From Tyto alba (lineage: Eukaryota; Chordata; Aves; Strigiformes; Tytonidae), in contig NW_024881296.1 of assembly GCF_018691265.1 (NCBI RefSeq), positions 9,579,427-9,643,426 on the forward strand: a stretch of 64,000 nucleotides of DNA, given 5' to 3'. Position 1 is the first letter of the stretch, and each line of letters starts with the position of its first letter. Below are positions 25,041 through 38,693 of the stretch, one piece after another. The notes under the pieces were generated by a model. The model was not told the DNA's origin. It searched no databases and saw nothing but the letters and a program-made list of their open reading frames with translations. A program made the translations under genes and the position numbers.

Positions 25041-28000
25041 AAGTCTTAGATTTGCAAGGAGAAGTATGTATTTGAGAGCCACACTTTCTCTTTATAATGT
25101 ACTGAGTACCATCCTGGTTAGATGAAACCTAGCATGGAAATTTAGGAAGTGATCACAATATAAATCAGTACCTGTAAAACTGACAAATAGAGAAAATCTG
25201 GCTCTCTCTTGTAGTTCACACTAGAATAACAAGGATACTGATATGGTTTGATATTTCTATAGTCATGCAGACAAGAATGTTAAATCCCTCATTTTATTTT
25301 TTGTTTTGTTCTCACTGCTTAGTGAAAATGGAGGGTGAGATATGAACTAGTGAGGCTTCAGATTTGATCAGTAATTGAGACAAATTCCAGACATGGAAGG
25401 ACTGCCTGCTGTTTAGAAATCATTAAAGGCTGAAAAATACTCTCTGCGAGGCAGCTGGAATAAAACAGTTCGTTGGAAAATAAACAAAAACATTAGAAAT
25501 TGCTTTCAGAAGTTCTGCTAGGAGGTTGATTGTGCAACTGCCAGTTTTGTAAACATTTAGATTATTTGAATTAGTGTCTTGACCGTAGCAAACAGGCAGC
25601 AAAGAGCAACTGATCTTGCTCCTAGCTGTACACTGATAAGTGACTTATTAATTGGCTTTGTAAAATTTAAATTTGGGGATTACTTTTTACTAAGCAGAAT
25701 GGAATTACTGCTGGTATTACTACATAATGTATGCAAATGAACAAACATTACCTTTTGCTGTATACAGTTCGTGAGTGGTTTTGTTGGTATTGTATGATAT
25801 ATTCTTCCAGTACCAGTGCATGCAGGAAGTAATTCCTAAGAGGGGTCCATTTATTTTGGTTTTTGCTTTCTGTTTTGTTTTTCTGTAGTTAGGCTGAAGA
25901 AGTCGGGCTTCACACCAAGCCCTGTTGACAGTGTACTTATTCTTTAATGAACATCAGACAGACATCAACAGGAGCATTTTACTTGGGCAGAGCACCTTAT
26001 CAGAGCTTCTGCGAAGTAAAAGTGTTGCAGCTTTCAAGGGAGATGGTGAAATGGGGTGCATTAATCTCTTTCAGAAACAGAAAACACTTGATGTACTACA
26101 GCAGCTAAGATTGCTGAGACATTCCTGCCTCTTTCCTGCTGCAGGTTTTTCCTTAATTTCCTCAGTTCCTTCATGTAGTAAAAATACCCACCACTTTTTG
26201 ATAGGTATAATTGAACCGGGAGAGCTGGTAATTCAGTTGTGCTGTCCAAACAGTGGGGTTGGTAACCCGTGATGGCAAAGTGGGCCACCTGGCTGGTGGC
26301 CACTTGTCTTCCACACCATCAGGCACAGTGTGATGCCTGTCTGTGGGGCATGGGGTGCTGCAGCAAGATGAACTCTTCTGCTTCTCTGCCTTCTGGTGGC
26401 TCTTACCTGGGAAAGGGCTAAGACAACAAGTGTCAGTATGTGTGCTTGCTGCCTCTCTGTTATCATGTAAGACTGAGTCTCACTGTCCAGCTTACACTGT
26501 GTTAATTCTTATTTCTTTGGAAATACCATTCTTCCGGGATCAGGAGAGAAAGCACTACTAATAAAACATTTTTCATTAGCCTTCCCCCTTCTCTTTCACT
26601 TATATTCCTTCTTTAAATTGTTACAGTTTGTCCAGGGCCTCTTTAACACTTGTTTCTTAATTGTAGAAGCAAATCTCTGCATAATGCTGTTCCTATTTCC
26701 CTAACAATCAGAAATCTTCCAGCCTTCCTGACACTACAACCTAAATTTCCATCATAATTACAGTGAATTCCAAAAGTGTTAGTTCTCCTGCTGCATTACA
26801 TCAGGGTATAATAGTATAAGGAATATAGAAGATGATAGATTATTCAGTCTTTTTACACAAGAGTTATATGAACTGTAGGAGATACAGGAACTGAACTAAG
26901 ACCTTCATGATCCACCTCTTAGTAATATTTTCTTTCTAGCAGGACTTTGAGAGATACTGTTAAGGAGAAATACTATGGGAGATGTGCCAGCGTAAGTTTT
27001 GCCACAGTAAATGTTCAGTTAATTTCTTAGCACGTCACTGCTCTGGACTGGGGAAAAGACCCAGACTTGGTCCTCCAGAACAGTCCGGAGAGGGAAGGAA
27101 GATACAGGAGCCTAAGACATTTGGTTGAGGGAACAGTCAGATCAATTTTCTCGATTCACACTCATCTTCAGCTTATCAGTCGAGTTTACTATATAGCACT
27201 TATACCTCCCTAATATTTTTAATAATTAACGTACAAGTCAATCTACAAGCAAAAAATCATGCAAGTAGGTCTTTGAGATAGATTCTTGCCTGCTGTGAAT
27301 CTGCAATTTAATAGAAACAAAGAAATTCTGCAGCACAACCAGCTAGAGGTAACCATGGGCAGCTTATGTTGTAGGCACCAGGAAACTCAATGGTTGCCTA
27401 CACCAGGGCAACAAGCTGCCTGGGAGGGCAAAATGATCACATATACAGATTCAGATAGCCAAAATTCACCCTACTGAATTATAAACTTCAGAGGTTAAGG
27501 AAGTTTATGAATATGAATTGAATATCATACAAGTGGAAATATGGTATAACACTGCCCTCTGAAGCTACTGCAGACTGTTTTCCTTCATTGGAGGTTGTAT
27601 TATTAGCTTGTTTTTACCTGGATGACATAATGATTGACAGAGGGAGTGAAGGTAGATAAAATACTTTCACAGCTACTAGACTACAATCCATTCTGTTCAT
27701 CTACCTTCATGTTAACTTTGGGTTTGTTTCTCAAAAACTTTCAGCTCTTACAGTTTCTTGAGAAAACATTTCCAGACAATGTATTTCAAAATACATTTCT
27801 GTCATTTGTCTGAAAGTGCCCATGGACTCTTCTCTGTGGATACGCAGACAGCATCATGCCTGCATGCCATGCTCAGGGCCAGCCTGGCAGGGAGGAAGGG
27901 GTGACAGCAAGAAGAAAGAGACCCAGGAGCCAGACTGGATAATCAGCTTGACATGGAAATATAATGTCCATTTTCAGTGAGAAAGAAATGTGATAGGTCT

Positions 28001-28247
28001 CTACTCAATAAAGCAAAGACAGGAGGGTGTAACTGTACAACAGTGACACGTACTGGCTTTACTGTCTCTCAACCTGCTCACCTGGGTGAAGTTCAGGATG
28101 CTGTCATCAATATTGTAGAGATCTAAAAGATAACGAAATAAAAATACATTTGATGCTGTCATGTCATGAGTGGAGGAAAGAGCTAAACTGAGGAGCACCT
28201 CCATGCATTAGTAGTGCATTAATGCTCACCTCTTGTTTTACTTGCAG

Positions 28248-28271
28248 GGAGTCAGTCTACCATCTCTTCTT
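28248..28271 (+). other. candidate 24-base microexon
   Basis: A classical acceptor (CTCTTGTTTTACTTGCAG) and a near-consensus donor (GTAAGTGTA) enclose only 24 bases, GGAGTCAGTC...CTTCTT, open in phase 0 as GVSLPSLL. Microexons of this size occur in neural genes, but chance pairs also occur. The peptide gives no identification. Confidence 0.2.
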
Positions 28272-28687
28272 GTAAGTGTATTTCCATATTTTTGAAGTGA
28301 AGCCTAAAAAAAGTTCAAAATTACAATTTTTTTCAAATAAAAAAGTGTGCTAAAGATACTTAGTACATATTTTCATTTATCTTCTGTTTTTAATCTGTGC
28401 TTTGATAAGCAGATCTAACACTTAAAGGTGGCTATGGCCAATCTCATTTCCTTGAAAATCAATACCGCAAGCCCTGTTGCAGTAATGTGAATTCAGGGCA
28501 AAGGTTTTAATTTCTGTAAGTCCCAAAATGGCTTCTATGTTTATTTTAAATAATGAAAGTTTTAGAATTCAAAGTTTTTATTTCTTTTAGTACTACCAAA
28601 TTCTGATCAGACATTATAATTTTTCCATAAAATCCTGGTTAGTTGATTGTACCTAAATTTAAGTATGTTTCCATCTTTTCCCCACAG

Positions 28688-28722
28688 GTCATTGTCACTT
28701 TCCTCTGAAACTTCCTGCTGAA
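28688..28722 (+). other. candidate 35-base exon
   Basis: A strong acceptor (CCATCTTTTCCCCACAG) and a strong donor (GTAAGTTTTT) enclose 35 bases. Two of three phases meet a TGA inside it, and the third is open (HCHFPLKLPAE). It sits 416 bases after the 24-base segment. Confidence 0.2.
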
Positions 28723-31700
28723 GTAAGTTTTTATTTCATACAGAGAGAATGAGTGAAAGCATCTGTTATACTATTATGTTAATTATCTGTATATATATTT
28801 ATATTTAAATTATTTTTAGAGGAAGAAAGCCTAGCATTTCTTTCATTAGCTCAAATAGTGTCACTTATTCTTTCGGAAGTGGCTGGCACTCATTCAGCCA
28901 TTAGATTGTTGGATCCTTTGGTGACAGATGAGGGATATCCTCATCAATGAGTGCTTTAGAGAGTATCTGACTCAAGAAATTCTTTTTCCAAAGACAAACC
29001 AGGCCGTTCTTACTGCAAATGTTTGTCAGAATTGGAGCTGGTCCTGGAGTGGATTTCACTGACAGCTCAGGTGGAAGTGGCTTGAAAAAATTAAGGTTTT
29101 GACGGTACCAGAAAAGGGCACTAGGCTAAAAATTTCAGTGAAAGGAGGAAAAGAAAGTTCTGTCTCTTCAGTTCATCCTTAAGCCTCTTGTAAGTTCTCT
29201 GCTGGCAGGCAACTGCACCTGGCCTGAATGACCTGGGCCATCTCTATGAATCATGCAAACATACCTCCTGATATATTCTAGATGTACACCTGTAACAAGC
29301 AATTGGTAATTTTAGAATGCAGCAGAAATAATGGATTTAGGATGCCCTACAGCAAAGATTTGCATAATTTAAAAATAAAAGCCCTGTAAAGTTCATATTT
29401 GCTGTCTTCCTCTACTATATCTTTTTCAAATGATTGCATAAATTTTGCTGCTTGTCCAGGGGCCAGAAAGCATTAAGATTCTAGATCACAACATGAAGCA
29501 CACTATATATTCACGTATCACAGTTGTATATGAGAATGCAATCCCATTCTGATAATATCCAGTGTCTATAATGTTTAGATTCATTTACTTTTGTTTTGGT
29601 TTTTTTTTGCATCTTTTTCTTTTAAGATTATTTTAAATAAATTAATGTAAGTCACCTGGAAATAGAGTACACTAAATTATTTAGCTCAATATATTAAATA
29701 TCTTTTAGTCTGGATACGTATATTAATCACTGTTAGTCTCTATGAAATACTTGACAATCTTAGCAAATAATGATATATTATGCAAGTAACTGAAGCTGAA
29801 GTAAAAAATATTGCTTGTTTTTATAACAATTATACCAAGGGAAAATTCATTGCTGATCTCATAAATAATGGGAGACTGTTACTGTTTTATGTCAAAATGA
29901 TGCTGAAGTTGTTTTGCTATAGCTGTGTTCTTAATTGACATATCTATCTCCCTTTCTGTAGTTGTAATAACAAGAGAAATAGAATATCCTCTATTGTACC
30001 CTGTCACAGTATTCTTCAACTCCTAATAGGAAGAAAATGGAATGCAGAAATATTAAAACATAGTAATATTTTTATCCTCCAAGTAGTTCAGTGAGACTGT
30101 TCTACAAGGCCAAGAAAACCCCTGTTGTATTGTAATTTCTAATTGCAGGTGTCTCCCTACCTTTGCCCAGTGGTGAATGCAAAACCTTTCCATGGCATTT
30201 TACAAATGCTCACAAAAAAGAGCAATATTTAGAGAGTTTTTAATAAATTTCTCCGGTCTTTTTCAACCCTGCCATACCCCTTGGTACCTGTGCTAGTGCT
30301 GTTACCAGGGGACCAGGCTCAGCTGCAGAACCTAAACAGAAGTTAAAGGAGGGGGACTGGGAGTGAGGAGTCATTTTTACTATCTTGGTACCCTTGCTGC
30401 CGTGAGGTTAGTATGGTTTTCCTCAGGCAGAGCATGAGAGATCTGTGGAAGCTGCTGCTTTTGTGAAGCAATCTACAATTAAAAAAAAAAAAAATTGGGG
30501 GGGGGGGAAAATTCCTTAACTTTATAATTTCTATCCTTGGATTGCACTAACAGATGGTGAGGAAAAGGAATATTGCAGTTCTTAGCATGCCAAGTTAAGG
30601 TTGATCTTGGCTCTGCTCAGCTTGCTTTATCTCAAAAACGGCCGAGAAGTGGCTGTAAGAGAAAAAAATCATGAATATGTACACTTTAAAACATTTTTAT
30701 GTCAAAACCACTAGGGATCACCCAGGACATGCAGTCATAAAAGATTGTCAGTATATAAAATACTCACTCTTACATAGACACTTATACAAAACACACAAAA
30801 CCTCATGGACTGCTACGTAAAACTTTTCACTTTACTCAAGGCTTTCTTCGAGGCCCAAACTCCTCCTAAACAGTGTTGTTGCTTTTTACAACAGAAGGAC
30901 AATCCTGGTAAAGCAAAGCTTCTTTCAGCCATGGAGTCTGTAAGACCTCTTGATTATGTGTTTCACTGACATCCACTTCACCTCTCCAAGTTGAGTGGCT
31001 TTGCCTGAAGGAACAGGGGGAGAAGGAAGGGCTACACAGTTCAGGAGGAGGGGTGGAGAGGTGGTTTCTGGGATGATCTGAACACTGGTCACTCCTTTCT
31101 TGCAATGATGAGCAACTATGAAAGAGAATCAGCATAAAACAAAAAATCAAGAAAGAAAACTTCAGAGGACTTTAAGTCTCTTCCAATTTCTCTGGCAGGT
31201 ACTGCTTCTTACGGTCTATCCAGGTCCAGCTCCTTTGCTCAGCAAGAGCTGGGGAGGATTTTAAGTGGCTTGTACTCTGCTGTCCCAGAAGCATGCTCTC
31301 ACTTATGCTCAGCAAGAACATTTGAATGGGCAAAAGCATACCTGGAACATCACAGATAGATACCCCAGATCTGCTTCTGGGGTGTTTTCTGATTAAATAT
31401 GGTACAGCTGCTCATGGAGGGAGTTCAGTGGTGCTAAAGCTGAGGAGAAATAAATCTGCACTGATACAGAGTAATTCACCTTGAATATGCGGGGCTTTTT
31501 CAGCACATTTTGATTTCTACTTTTAGGTATAAGCTCAGAAACTACAACTGGTAAATTAGCTTAGTCAAAATATGCAGGAGAGAAGGAAGGACAAAAGACA
31601 CCAATCTTATTTTAGACTCCGTTCTTTTTCTCTCATTTCATGCACATTTATAATTATTATTATTTTACATTTATTGTAATATATTCTTAATGGCTTACTA

Positions 31701-32499
31701 GAAGGGATAGAGAAACTTGTCCTATTTTGGAGGTATGATATATACTCAAGGGGAACCCCCCTAAAAAATCTTGTTCTATTGCTATTTGACATATTTTGCT
31801 GCAGAGCTCCCCTGCTGTATCTCACAAGGAGACTTTTCAAATGAATTCACTCAAATTTCCCTATAATCAAGAGAACAGCATGGTATTTATTTCAACCTAA
31901 TCATTTCTCTGACTTGCACATAGAGCTAATTTATTTGCAGGGAGTGACATGTCCTTAAAGCCTTTTTGAATACAGGCAATGTGGAGAAAAGATTAACTAC
32001 GTTTGTGTCAAGAAAAATTTCTGTAAATATTTTGGTGAAGATATGTGGCGAGGAAGGTATTTCTTATGTTGTTTAAAATAATTGTAAACTGTTAGTCTTC
32101 CTTATATATCTCAAGTGGGACTGTTTATATTCATCGACTTCTAAAAATATGTTGTACAATTTCAGTAAATTTGAAGCTACAGGAAGAAGTTTGCTCTAGG
32201 GTGTATTGTAATCTAGTATAAATTGCTATCAGTATGGAATGGTCTTTTGTTATTAACATAACTATACTGTAGTCAAAGCTGTTTTTTCTCCCTCTTAACT
32301 TGGGGTTGATATCTATTGAAATCAAAGTGTGATATGCTCCTTTATGCTTGCTGCTTTGCGTCATGTTTAGCAGTATTTTCCCAGCCAGGAAAAAGCATCA
32401 CTACTGGGCATAATTGTGATGTTGAATTTTGCACACAGAGGTAACTCACTGAGATGAGAGAAAGTAATTTAGTGTCTGTGCCTTCAGCCCTGTGTGGAG
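28723..32499. other. unassigned region
   Basis: Very AT-rich up to about 30200, then more mixed. An A13 run followed shortly by a G10 run occurs at about 30481-30508. I see no recognisable gene, RNA or mobile element. Confidence 0.5.
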
Positions 32500-32838
32500 A
32501 TGGCCTCTAAGGGGCTCAGTCAGTCTCAGCTGTGGTTCCTTTACCCACACAGTTCATGCTTCCCCATGTCTGTTGGGCAGTGGGAAACTAGTATGGCTGA
32601 AGTGTATTTTTTTGTTCTTGATGGGGCTTTTTTTCCACTCATGGAGTGTGTTGAGCTGTATCTTGAAGAGAACGTGTCTGTGGGTGCTGTTAACTATCCC
32701 GCATGCACCAAGGTGGTGAGGCAGGACTCTGAGCCTCTGCTTCAAGCAGCGGCCGCTGCCCCTCGGCGCAATGAGGTTCGTCACATAGCAGTCCAAAATG
32801 TGCAAGCAGTTGGTTGCATATCTAGCACTTTTAGATAA
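32500..32838 (+). other. isolated intact ORF, 113 codons, unknown
   Basis: An ATG at 32500 opens a frame of about 112 residues to a TAA at 32836-32838. It begins MASKGLSQSQLWF. A short alanine run (about residues 88-92) is encoded by GCAGCGGCCGCTGCC and followed by PRRNEVRHIAVQNVQ. The 3' third is CpG-rich, including a GCGGCCGC palindrome, which is striking in this AT-rich setting. There is no signal peptide, no recognised domain, and no poly(A) tail to mark a retrocopy. It may be a decayed retrocopy, a conserved exon or chance. Confidence 0.25.
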
Positions 32839-34321
32839 AAATGTTTAGATCTGTTTAGTAGGGTTTTTCCTAGTTCATGGGGGAGTGTGGTAAGGTTAAG
32901 ACAATGCGGCAGAAATACCACCAGAGATGCTAGAGTTGAACTTGCCAAAATGGTGACTCTTCCAAAATGTCTTCTTATCCTCCTAGAAAGAGGAAAAATA
33001 TCATGCCATTTCTATTGCTTGTTGATATACTCATTTTCACTGCTGGCCCTATTTATTTTAAATTTTTTTGTCCCACTGTCATGTCTACCATCATCTTGAA
33101 ATTAAGGTACTATGTTTGTGGGGGTTTTTGTAACTTGAATATATATTACTGGCACAGCTATTTGTGCTGAAGTGTTTCTAACTCCTAGTCCCATTCATGG
33201 ATATATATCAATGGAATAATAATTATTTAAACTTGATGATACCCATAAAGAAACACAGATTCTCTGTGTTGTTTTCTTAGGAAACATAAAGACCCTACAG
33301 GGCTTTGCAGATTCTAGCTTCAGCCTCAAATTGTAAACTGAACTCAACTTTTGAAGAAGCATTTGTGTTTGTACTCTTTCTAACAAAAACAAACCCTCCC
33401 AACTTTCATTGCTGTTAGCAGCTGTTGTACTTTTTCGCATGTGCTCCAATCTCTCAGAAGAAACAGAATTTGTGAAATTCTGCCATGTGAGATGTAACAT
33501 TAGGAAAGAAGTGGCTAACACCAATGAGGATGGAGGTGAAAGGGATTGTACAACTTCAGTTATGGATCCTTCAGCAACTGACCAGTAAAATATTGATATT
33601 AAAACATAAGCATAATCTCCACAGGTTTAGCCATTGTGTTCCGTTTGCCTGCTGTCTATGGCGTCTGGCCTGCTATGAGGCAGCATCATGGCAGCATGAT
33701 GCTTTGAGAGAAAAAATTATTTTGTTTGAGCTTGTATCATAAAGTGGCTGAAGATGTATGTTATTTCCATCTGCTTCAAACTTTCCAGGTTGGGCAGATA
33801 CCATTTCAAATGACAGTAGATGCCCTAGTTGACAAAAGAATATTTAAAATGATGAATTATGCCACATAACCAGGATTACATAAACTAACGTAAAATCTTT
33901 AAATCAGCCATTACTTACCACAGACACGTGCTTCTTCATTAGTTGACTCATTCCATGAAACAGAGAGAAATACACCATTTCATGGATAACATCATCACTG
34001 GTATATAACCTCTCTTTCTAATGCTTTTTGTGAAATCTCTTATTCAACTTTTTTTCATTCTATTCTGATTTTTCTGGCCCAGTTAAGTCAGATTTGGCTT
34101 TCTGAGGTATGAAATAAACTATTGTTCAGATGCTGGATCTGTGTCTCAGACTTTCATTTTCCTAGCTTTCACAGGTTTATTTTGTGGTGTTACTGTACTC
34201 GTGTCAGATACACATAGGTATTAAATTGAGGCTTTGCAAAATCTCCAGGAGTGCATGCTAAATGGATTTCAACATTCTGAGTTTCCCTCTTTATTAGTTT
34301 TTTATATCCCTCAATTTGGTT

Positions 34322-34378
34322 TCAATTCAGGGAAGCACTCAAGCAAGTGCTTAATTCTGAGAATGTGTTTAAATCCAG
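34322..34378 (+). repeat. possible fragment of an old reptile/bird repeat
   Basis: ATTCAGGGAAGCACTCAAGC, AGTGCTTAATTCTGAG and a nearby GTGTTTAAATCC resemble the AAGCACTTAAGCATGTGCTTAA phrase found in ancient sauropsid interspersed repeats. A related phrase occurs near 10345. The match is from memory and is short. Confidence 0.3.
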
Positions 34379-34379
34379 C

Positions 34380-34401
34380 TTTTTTTTTTTTTTTTTTTTT
34401 T
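34380..34401. repeat. poly-T run (about 22)
   Basis: An uninterrupted T run directly after the possible old repeat fragment. Simple sequence. Confidence 0.85.
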
Positions 34402-36454
34402 ATTGGTGCTGGAAATGTAGGCTCACACTTAGTGTTTTGCAAATGAAGAAATGTTGCCATTTTCCCACATGGTGTCCCCCATATTTTAGCCACACGCTGG
34501 CCTGTTACTTTAGGTTAAGTATTTTTGCACTTCTAAAAGAAAAGCAGAAAATAATATAAGTAGACTGGATGAATTCAAACATGTTTTGCTATTTTTACTC
34601 ATAACTTTTAACTCACTTTTATTCCTGCAAACTGAATAAATGGATGTAAAATAGAACCCACATGAGCTTGAATATTTTTCAACTACCTTTAAAAATGAGA
34701 ATCACTATTTAAGTAATCTTGACAGTAATATTTTCCTAAGGGATGTTATCTTCCTGGGAGTAATTGATCGCCACTGAATCTCACAAGATTGTGCAGACAA
34801 TTTCTATATTATTCCCGTTTATTCACATAAAATTTGCATGTGAGAGTTGAATGTAAGTTATACATTCACTTCATCACTGCTAACAGCTAAGCTGGGGAAA
34901 AAAAACTCTCAAAACCAGATATAGAATATTGCATAGTCTCAATTCTCGCTTTGGAACCTTATCTTAAACTTAGTTTTAAATCCTCAGTTAGAAGGATTAG
35001 TTATCCAAAGGAAGTTCAATGGATTAAAAATTGAGAATTTTGCTGTAACAAATCAGAGTTTCCTTTTTTTTTTTGCATTAGCAACATTCTAACTACCAAA
35101 AAGAGGGGAATACAGCAGTCATTTAATTATTTTCTCTCAACAACATATGGTGGAAACCAAAACATGTCTATTTCCACATTTAAAAATAAACCAAATTTCT
35201 GAATAACATTTTTTATTTCCTTAATCAGTTCTGATAGGACTTAGTTGAAAGACCTGAAAATCTAGACCTTTCAGAAAATATTTTGCTGATGTATACTGTA
35301 TCTTTTGTCTGTTGTTAAATTGTGAAAGCTATGTAGATGATTATCAGAGTAGTTATTTCATAAAATGGTACTTGGAGGTAGAAGTAGGGGTGAGATATGA
35401 ACATTGAAAGCAAACCTCATTGACAAAATAAAATGATCACTTTTAAATAAAAGTGTAACTTATAGTGTTATTAGTAATATTGTAAAACTAATTTTAACAC
35501 CTCAAAAATGCATTGGTAGAGCTGGAAATGAAATCCACTACATTGACTGGAAATGTCCTTTCAAAAAAGGGAAAACATGGGTATGCATATTTAATTATTG
35601 GCTTATTTAAGGTGAAAACCAGTAAGAGTAGAGGACATGAAAATTTCTGCAGAAATAAACAAAATTCTGCAAAAGTTTTCCTGTTCTGTCATTTGAATAG
35701 ATAGGGGTGCTGCAGCCTCAGTGCTGTGGCAGAGACCATTCAGGTAGATAACTGCTATGCATACAGAAGAGGCAGGGTGGAGAAAGGACATGAATAAAGG
35801 CCTCTGGAGACCTTCTGAAAAGCTAGAGGCTTGTTTGTATGAGAATACTAAATAGCTATACAGGAATAACTATGCTGATGTAGTTATTCTAGATTAACTG
35901 CCTTTCACATTCTCTCTGTCTAGAACAATAGTGTAGAGTTGAGTTGTTTTGGGGAGCTTCAGCTATTGGAATCCAAATGAACCTCCCCTCCCTGCTTCTG
36001 ACTAGTGTCTCTAAGCGCACATCTCTTGTGGAGACATCATAAAGAACTAAAAAAACCACCAAAACTCAAACCCTTCAACACAGGAAGTAGTATGATTTTA
36101 TAAGCATAAAATTAATAAAGGGCTGCACATTAAGTAGATGGTTTTTATGTGATGACTGGTTAAGTAGTTCTTTTAGAAAATATCTTTAGTGGAGCATCAA
36201 AAATGGAAGTTTGAGGCATGGTATCACTCATATTTCTTGAACATGATGGAAAAGCATGAAGGTATTAAACAGCATGTTTTCATAAGTCTTAAAAAAGCAG
36301 AAAGAAGAAAATCCTTTCCCAGATCTTTTAGAATAAGTTATGATTGCAAAATAAAAATTACAGAAGGCTACAGACTTTTTTAAAAAAGTATAAATGCTAT
36401 TTATAGGTGTAAACTATAGTTCCTGTTTAAAGTTTCCATAAATAGACAGTTGTC

Positions 36455-36473
36455 TTTTTTTTTTTTTTTTTTT
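36455..36473. repeat. T19 homopolymer
   Basis: Nineteen consecutive T residues about 430 bases upstream of the CR1 element, not part of it. Confidence 0.85.
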
Positions 36474-36899
36474 AAATACCTCATAACCTACAATTTTATA
36501 TATATGTAGTACTTTATTTGGTTGAGTGATTATCAGAAGATTTTTACTAGCAATTAAGAACAATAATAGCTATTAGGTATTTCTGTCCAGTTTTATGTGG
36601 GTGACACGGTTAAGTTGGTTGTATTTGTACAGATGATTCTTGAAAGCAATTCCATATCTTGATTACACGTGTCTGTTGGCAGGGACATGATGGTTACTCT
36701 ATATTTGCACAGTTGTAGCATTTTTGGATACACAGTAATGGATCAAGAGGTTGTGGTCCAGCCTCATTCTGTCCAGTTTAGACATGTCACTAAGGCACGT
36801 GAAGTCAGACTCCGATTACCCTATGCTCTGCGTGTAGCCACAGGGGAGTGACAATTATTTCTAGGTGGTAATTCATCTAGCCTCCTCTGGGGCCTATCT

Positions 36900-37670
36900 T
36901 GAGGTGGGCTGCTCTGTCCTGTCTCTCTCCTACAGGTAATGAGGAGGTGTGGGTGCTGGGGGGTGAAGGGATTAAGAGCAGCCCTGTAGAGAAGGACCTG
37001 GGGGTACTGGTGGATGAAAAGCTGGACATGAGCTGGCAACGTGCTCCCAGCCCAGGTGACCAACCGTATCCTGGGCTGCATCAAAAGAAGTGCGGCCAGC
37101 AGGTCGAGGTAAGGGATTCTGCCCCTCTACTCCACTCTGGTGAGACCCCCCCCAGAGTGCTGCATCCAGCTCTGGGGTCTCCAGCACAGGAAAGACACGG
37201 ACCTGTTGGAAAGGGTCCAGAGGAGGCCACAAAAATGATCAGGGGATGGATCACTTCCACTGTGAAGAAATGCTGAGAGTTGGGATTGTTCAGCCTGGAG
37301 AAGAGAAGGCTCTGAGATCTTATTGCAGCCCTTCAGTACTTAAAGGGGTTTTTTTGTAAGAAAGATGGGGACAAATTTTTTAGCAGGGCTTGTTGTGACA
37401 GGTCTAGGGGTAGTGGTTTTAAACTAAAAAGGGGTAGATTCAGACTAGATATAAGGAAGAAATTTTTTACAGTGAGGGTGGTGAAACACTGGAACAAGTT
37501 GCTCAGAGAGGTGGTAAACGCCCCATCCCTGGAAACACAGAAGATCAAGTTGAATGGGGTTCTGAGGAACCTGATCTAGTTGAAGATGTCCCTGCTTATT
37601 ACAGGGGGGTTGGACTAGATCACCTTTAAAGATCCTTTCCAACCCGAACTATTTTATGATTCTATGATTA
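36900..37670 (+). mobile_element. 5'-truncated CR1 LINE
   Basis: CR1 is the dominant non-LTR retrotransposon of birds. This copy holds only the end of the reverse-transcriptase ORF and the 3' untranslated region. The frame from about 36899 gives GIKSSPVEKDLGVLVDEKLD, the typical CR1 C-terminal region, then a frameshift near 37040. Later CR1 peptides (an ATKMIRG phrase near 37235) appear in line with the same decayed ORF. The 3' end, GATCACCTTTAAAGATCC then TTTTATGATTCTATGATT, is the diagnostic CR1 terminus with its octamer repeat. The 5' edge is approximate. Severe 5' truncation is usual for CR1. The copy cannot be active. Confidence 0.95.
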
Positions 37671-38634
37671 GCAAAGGTGAACATCCAATTTTCAAGCATC
37701 TATGTTTATGGAAGAAAAATTCTACTGCTTTGGTACCTCTACTCACAGAAGAGAGTGAACAGGTGTGAATAATGAAGTACTTCCCCATTTTGCAGAATTA
37801 CTCACACTCTAAGTAATTTTTGAAATTAGTGACAAACATAATCTCACAGAGACAGTGTTTAACACCACCGAGGACCGTGTTTAAAGGCACTGCCTTCTCT
37901 TAATCTGGCCACAGACTAGAAGATACAGTGGTGCAGTGAACATGGTTTGTTTGTTTTATTTTTAAGTCCTGGATAGCTGATTAGAATACTGGTGAATGTT
38001 GTGAGAAAATTTCCAAGTAATCAGTTGTGTTCAGATCTGTAAACTGTCAAGCAGCATCTGTGAAGATGGTAACGTGTGTAAACTCTGTTATTACTATATC
38101 TCCATTGTAACCATGGCTAATAAGACTGTAAAAGGACCATCCCTGCTTCAAATATTCTGAGTGTGTATTTGAAGCACCGTGCAACAGAGAAAAGCAATGT
38201 CAGACTCAAATAAAGATGAAGAGGCAACAAAGTTACATCTGAACAGAACTAGCATAATATGGAATAGCAGAACAGTGCCTGAGGACAGATTTATCCATTT
38301 TTCCAGTTGATGAAGGATACTATTTCTCCCTATAAATGTTGTCTCAGACACACTGCAACCATCACGGAGGCAAAGGCACTGGTACTAATGAACCTCAGGA
38401 ACCGCTGAGAGATATATTCCTTCAATATTTAAAGGATGCATTGTGCTTGACTGAAATTTTTCTTTTTTACTTTAGCCATGTTGCATCATGACCTGAACAA
38501 ATTCAGCTAGAAGGGCATCTGACAACAAATGCGGTGCTCGACTACTACACAGAGTTATCTGGAGACATACTGGCATTCATGCATGCCTAAAGGCAGCTCC
38601 TGAAATATGTTTGTTTCTGTTTTCTGGAATGCAG

Positions 38635-38693
38635 AATGATCAGTCATCCAAAATACAGTTCGTACACAGGCATAGAGAAGCCAGAAGGAGAAA
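38635..38693 (+). other. candidate exon A of an unidentified spliced gene
   Basis: A good acceptor (TTTCTGTTTTCTGGAATGCAG) and a strong donor (GTAAGTTC) enclose 59 bases. Skipping one base, the frame starts at an ATG and reads MISHPKYSSYTGIEKPEGE, leaving one base (A). That base joins with TG of the next candidate exon at 39132 to form ATG, keeping the frame open. No family is recognised. The match of phase with two further candidates raises it above the other exon-like segments here. Confidence 0.35.

Noticed and set aside
36899..37276. 125-codon plus-strand ORF
   Set aside because: It is the decayed 3' end of CR1 ORF2 with a frameshift near 37040, not a host gene.
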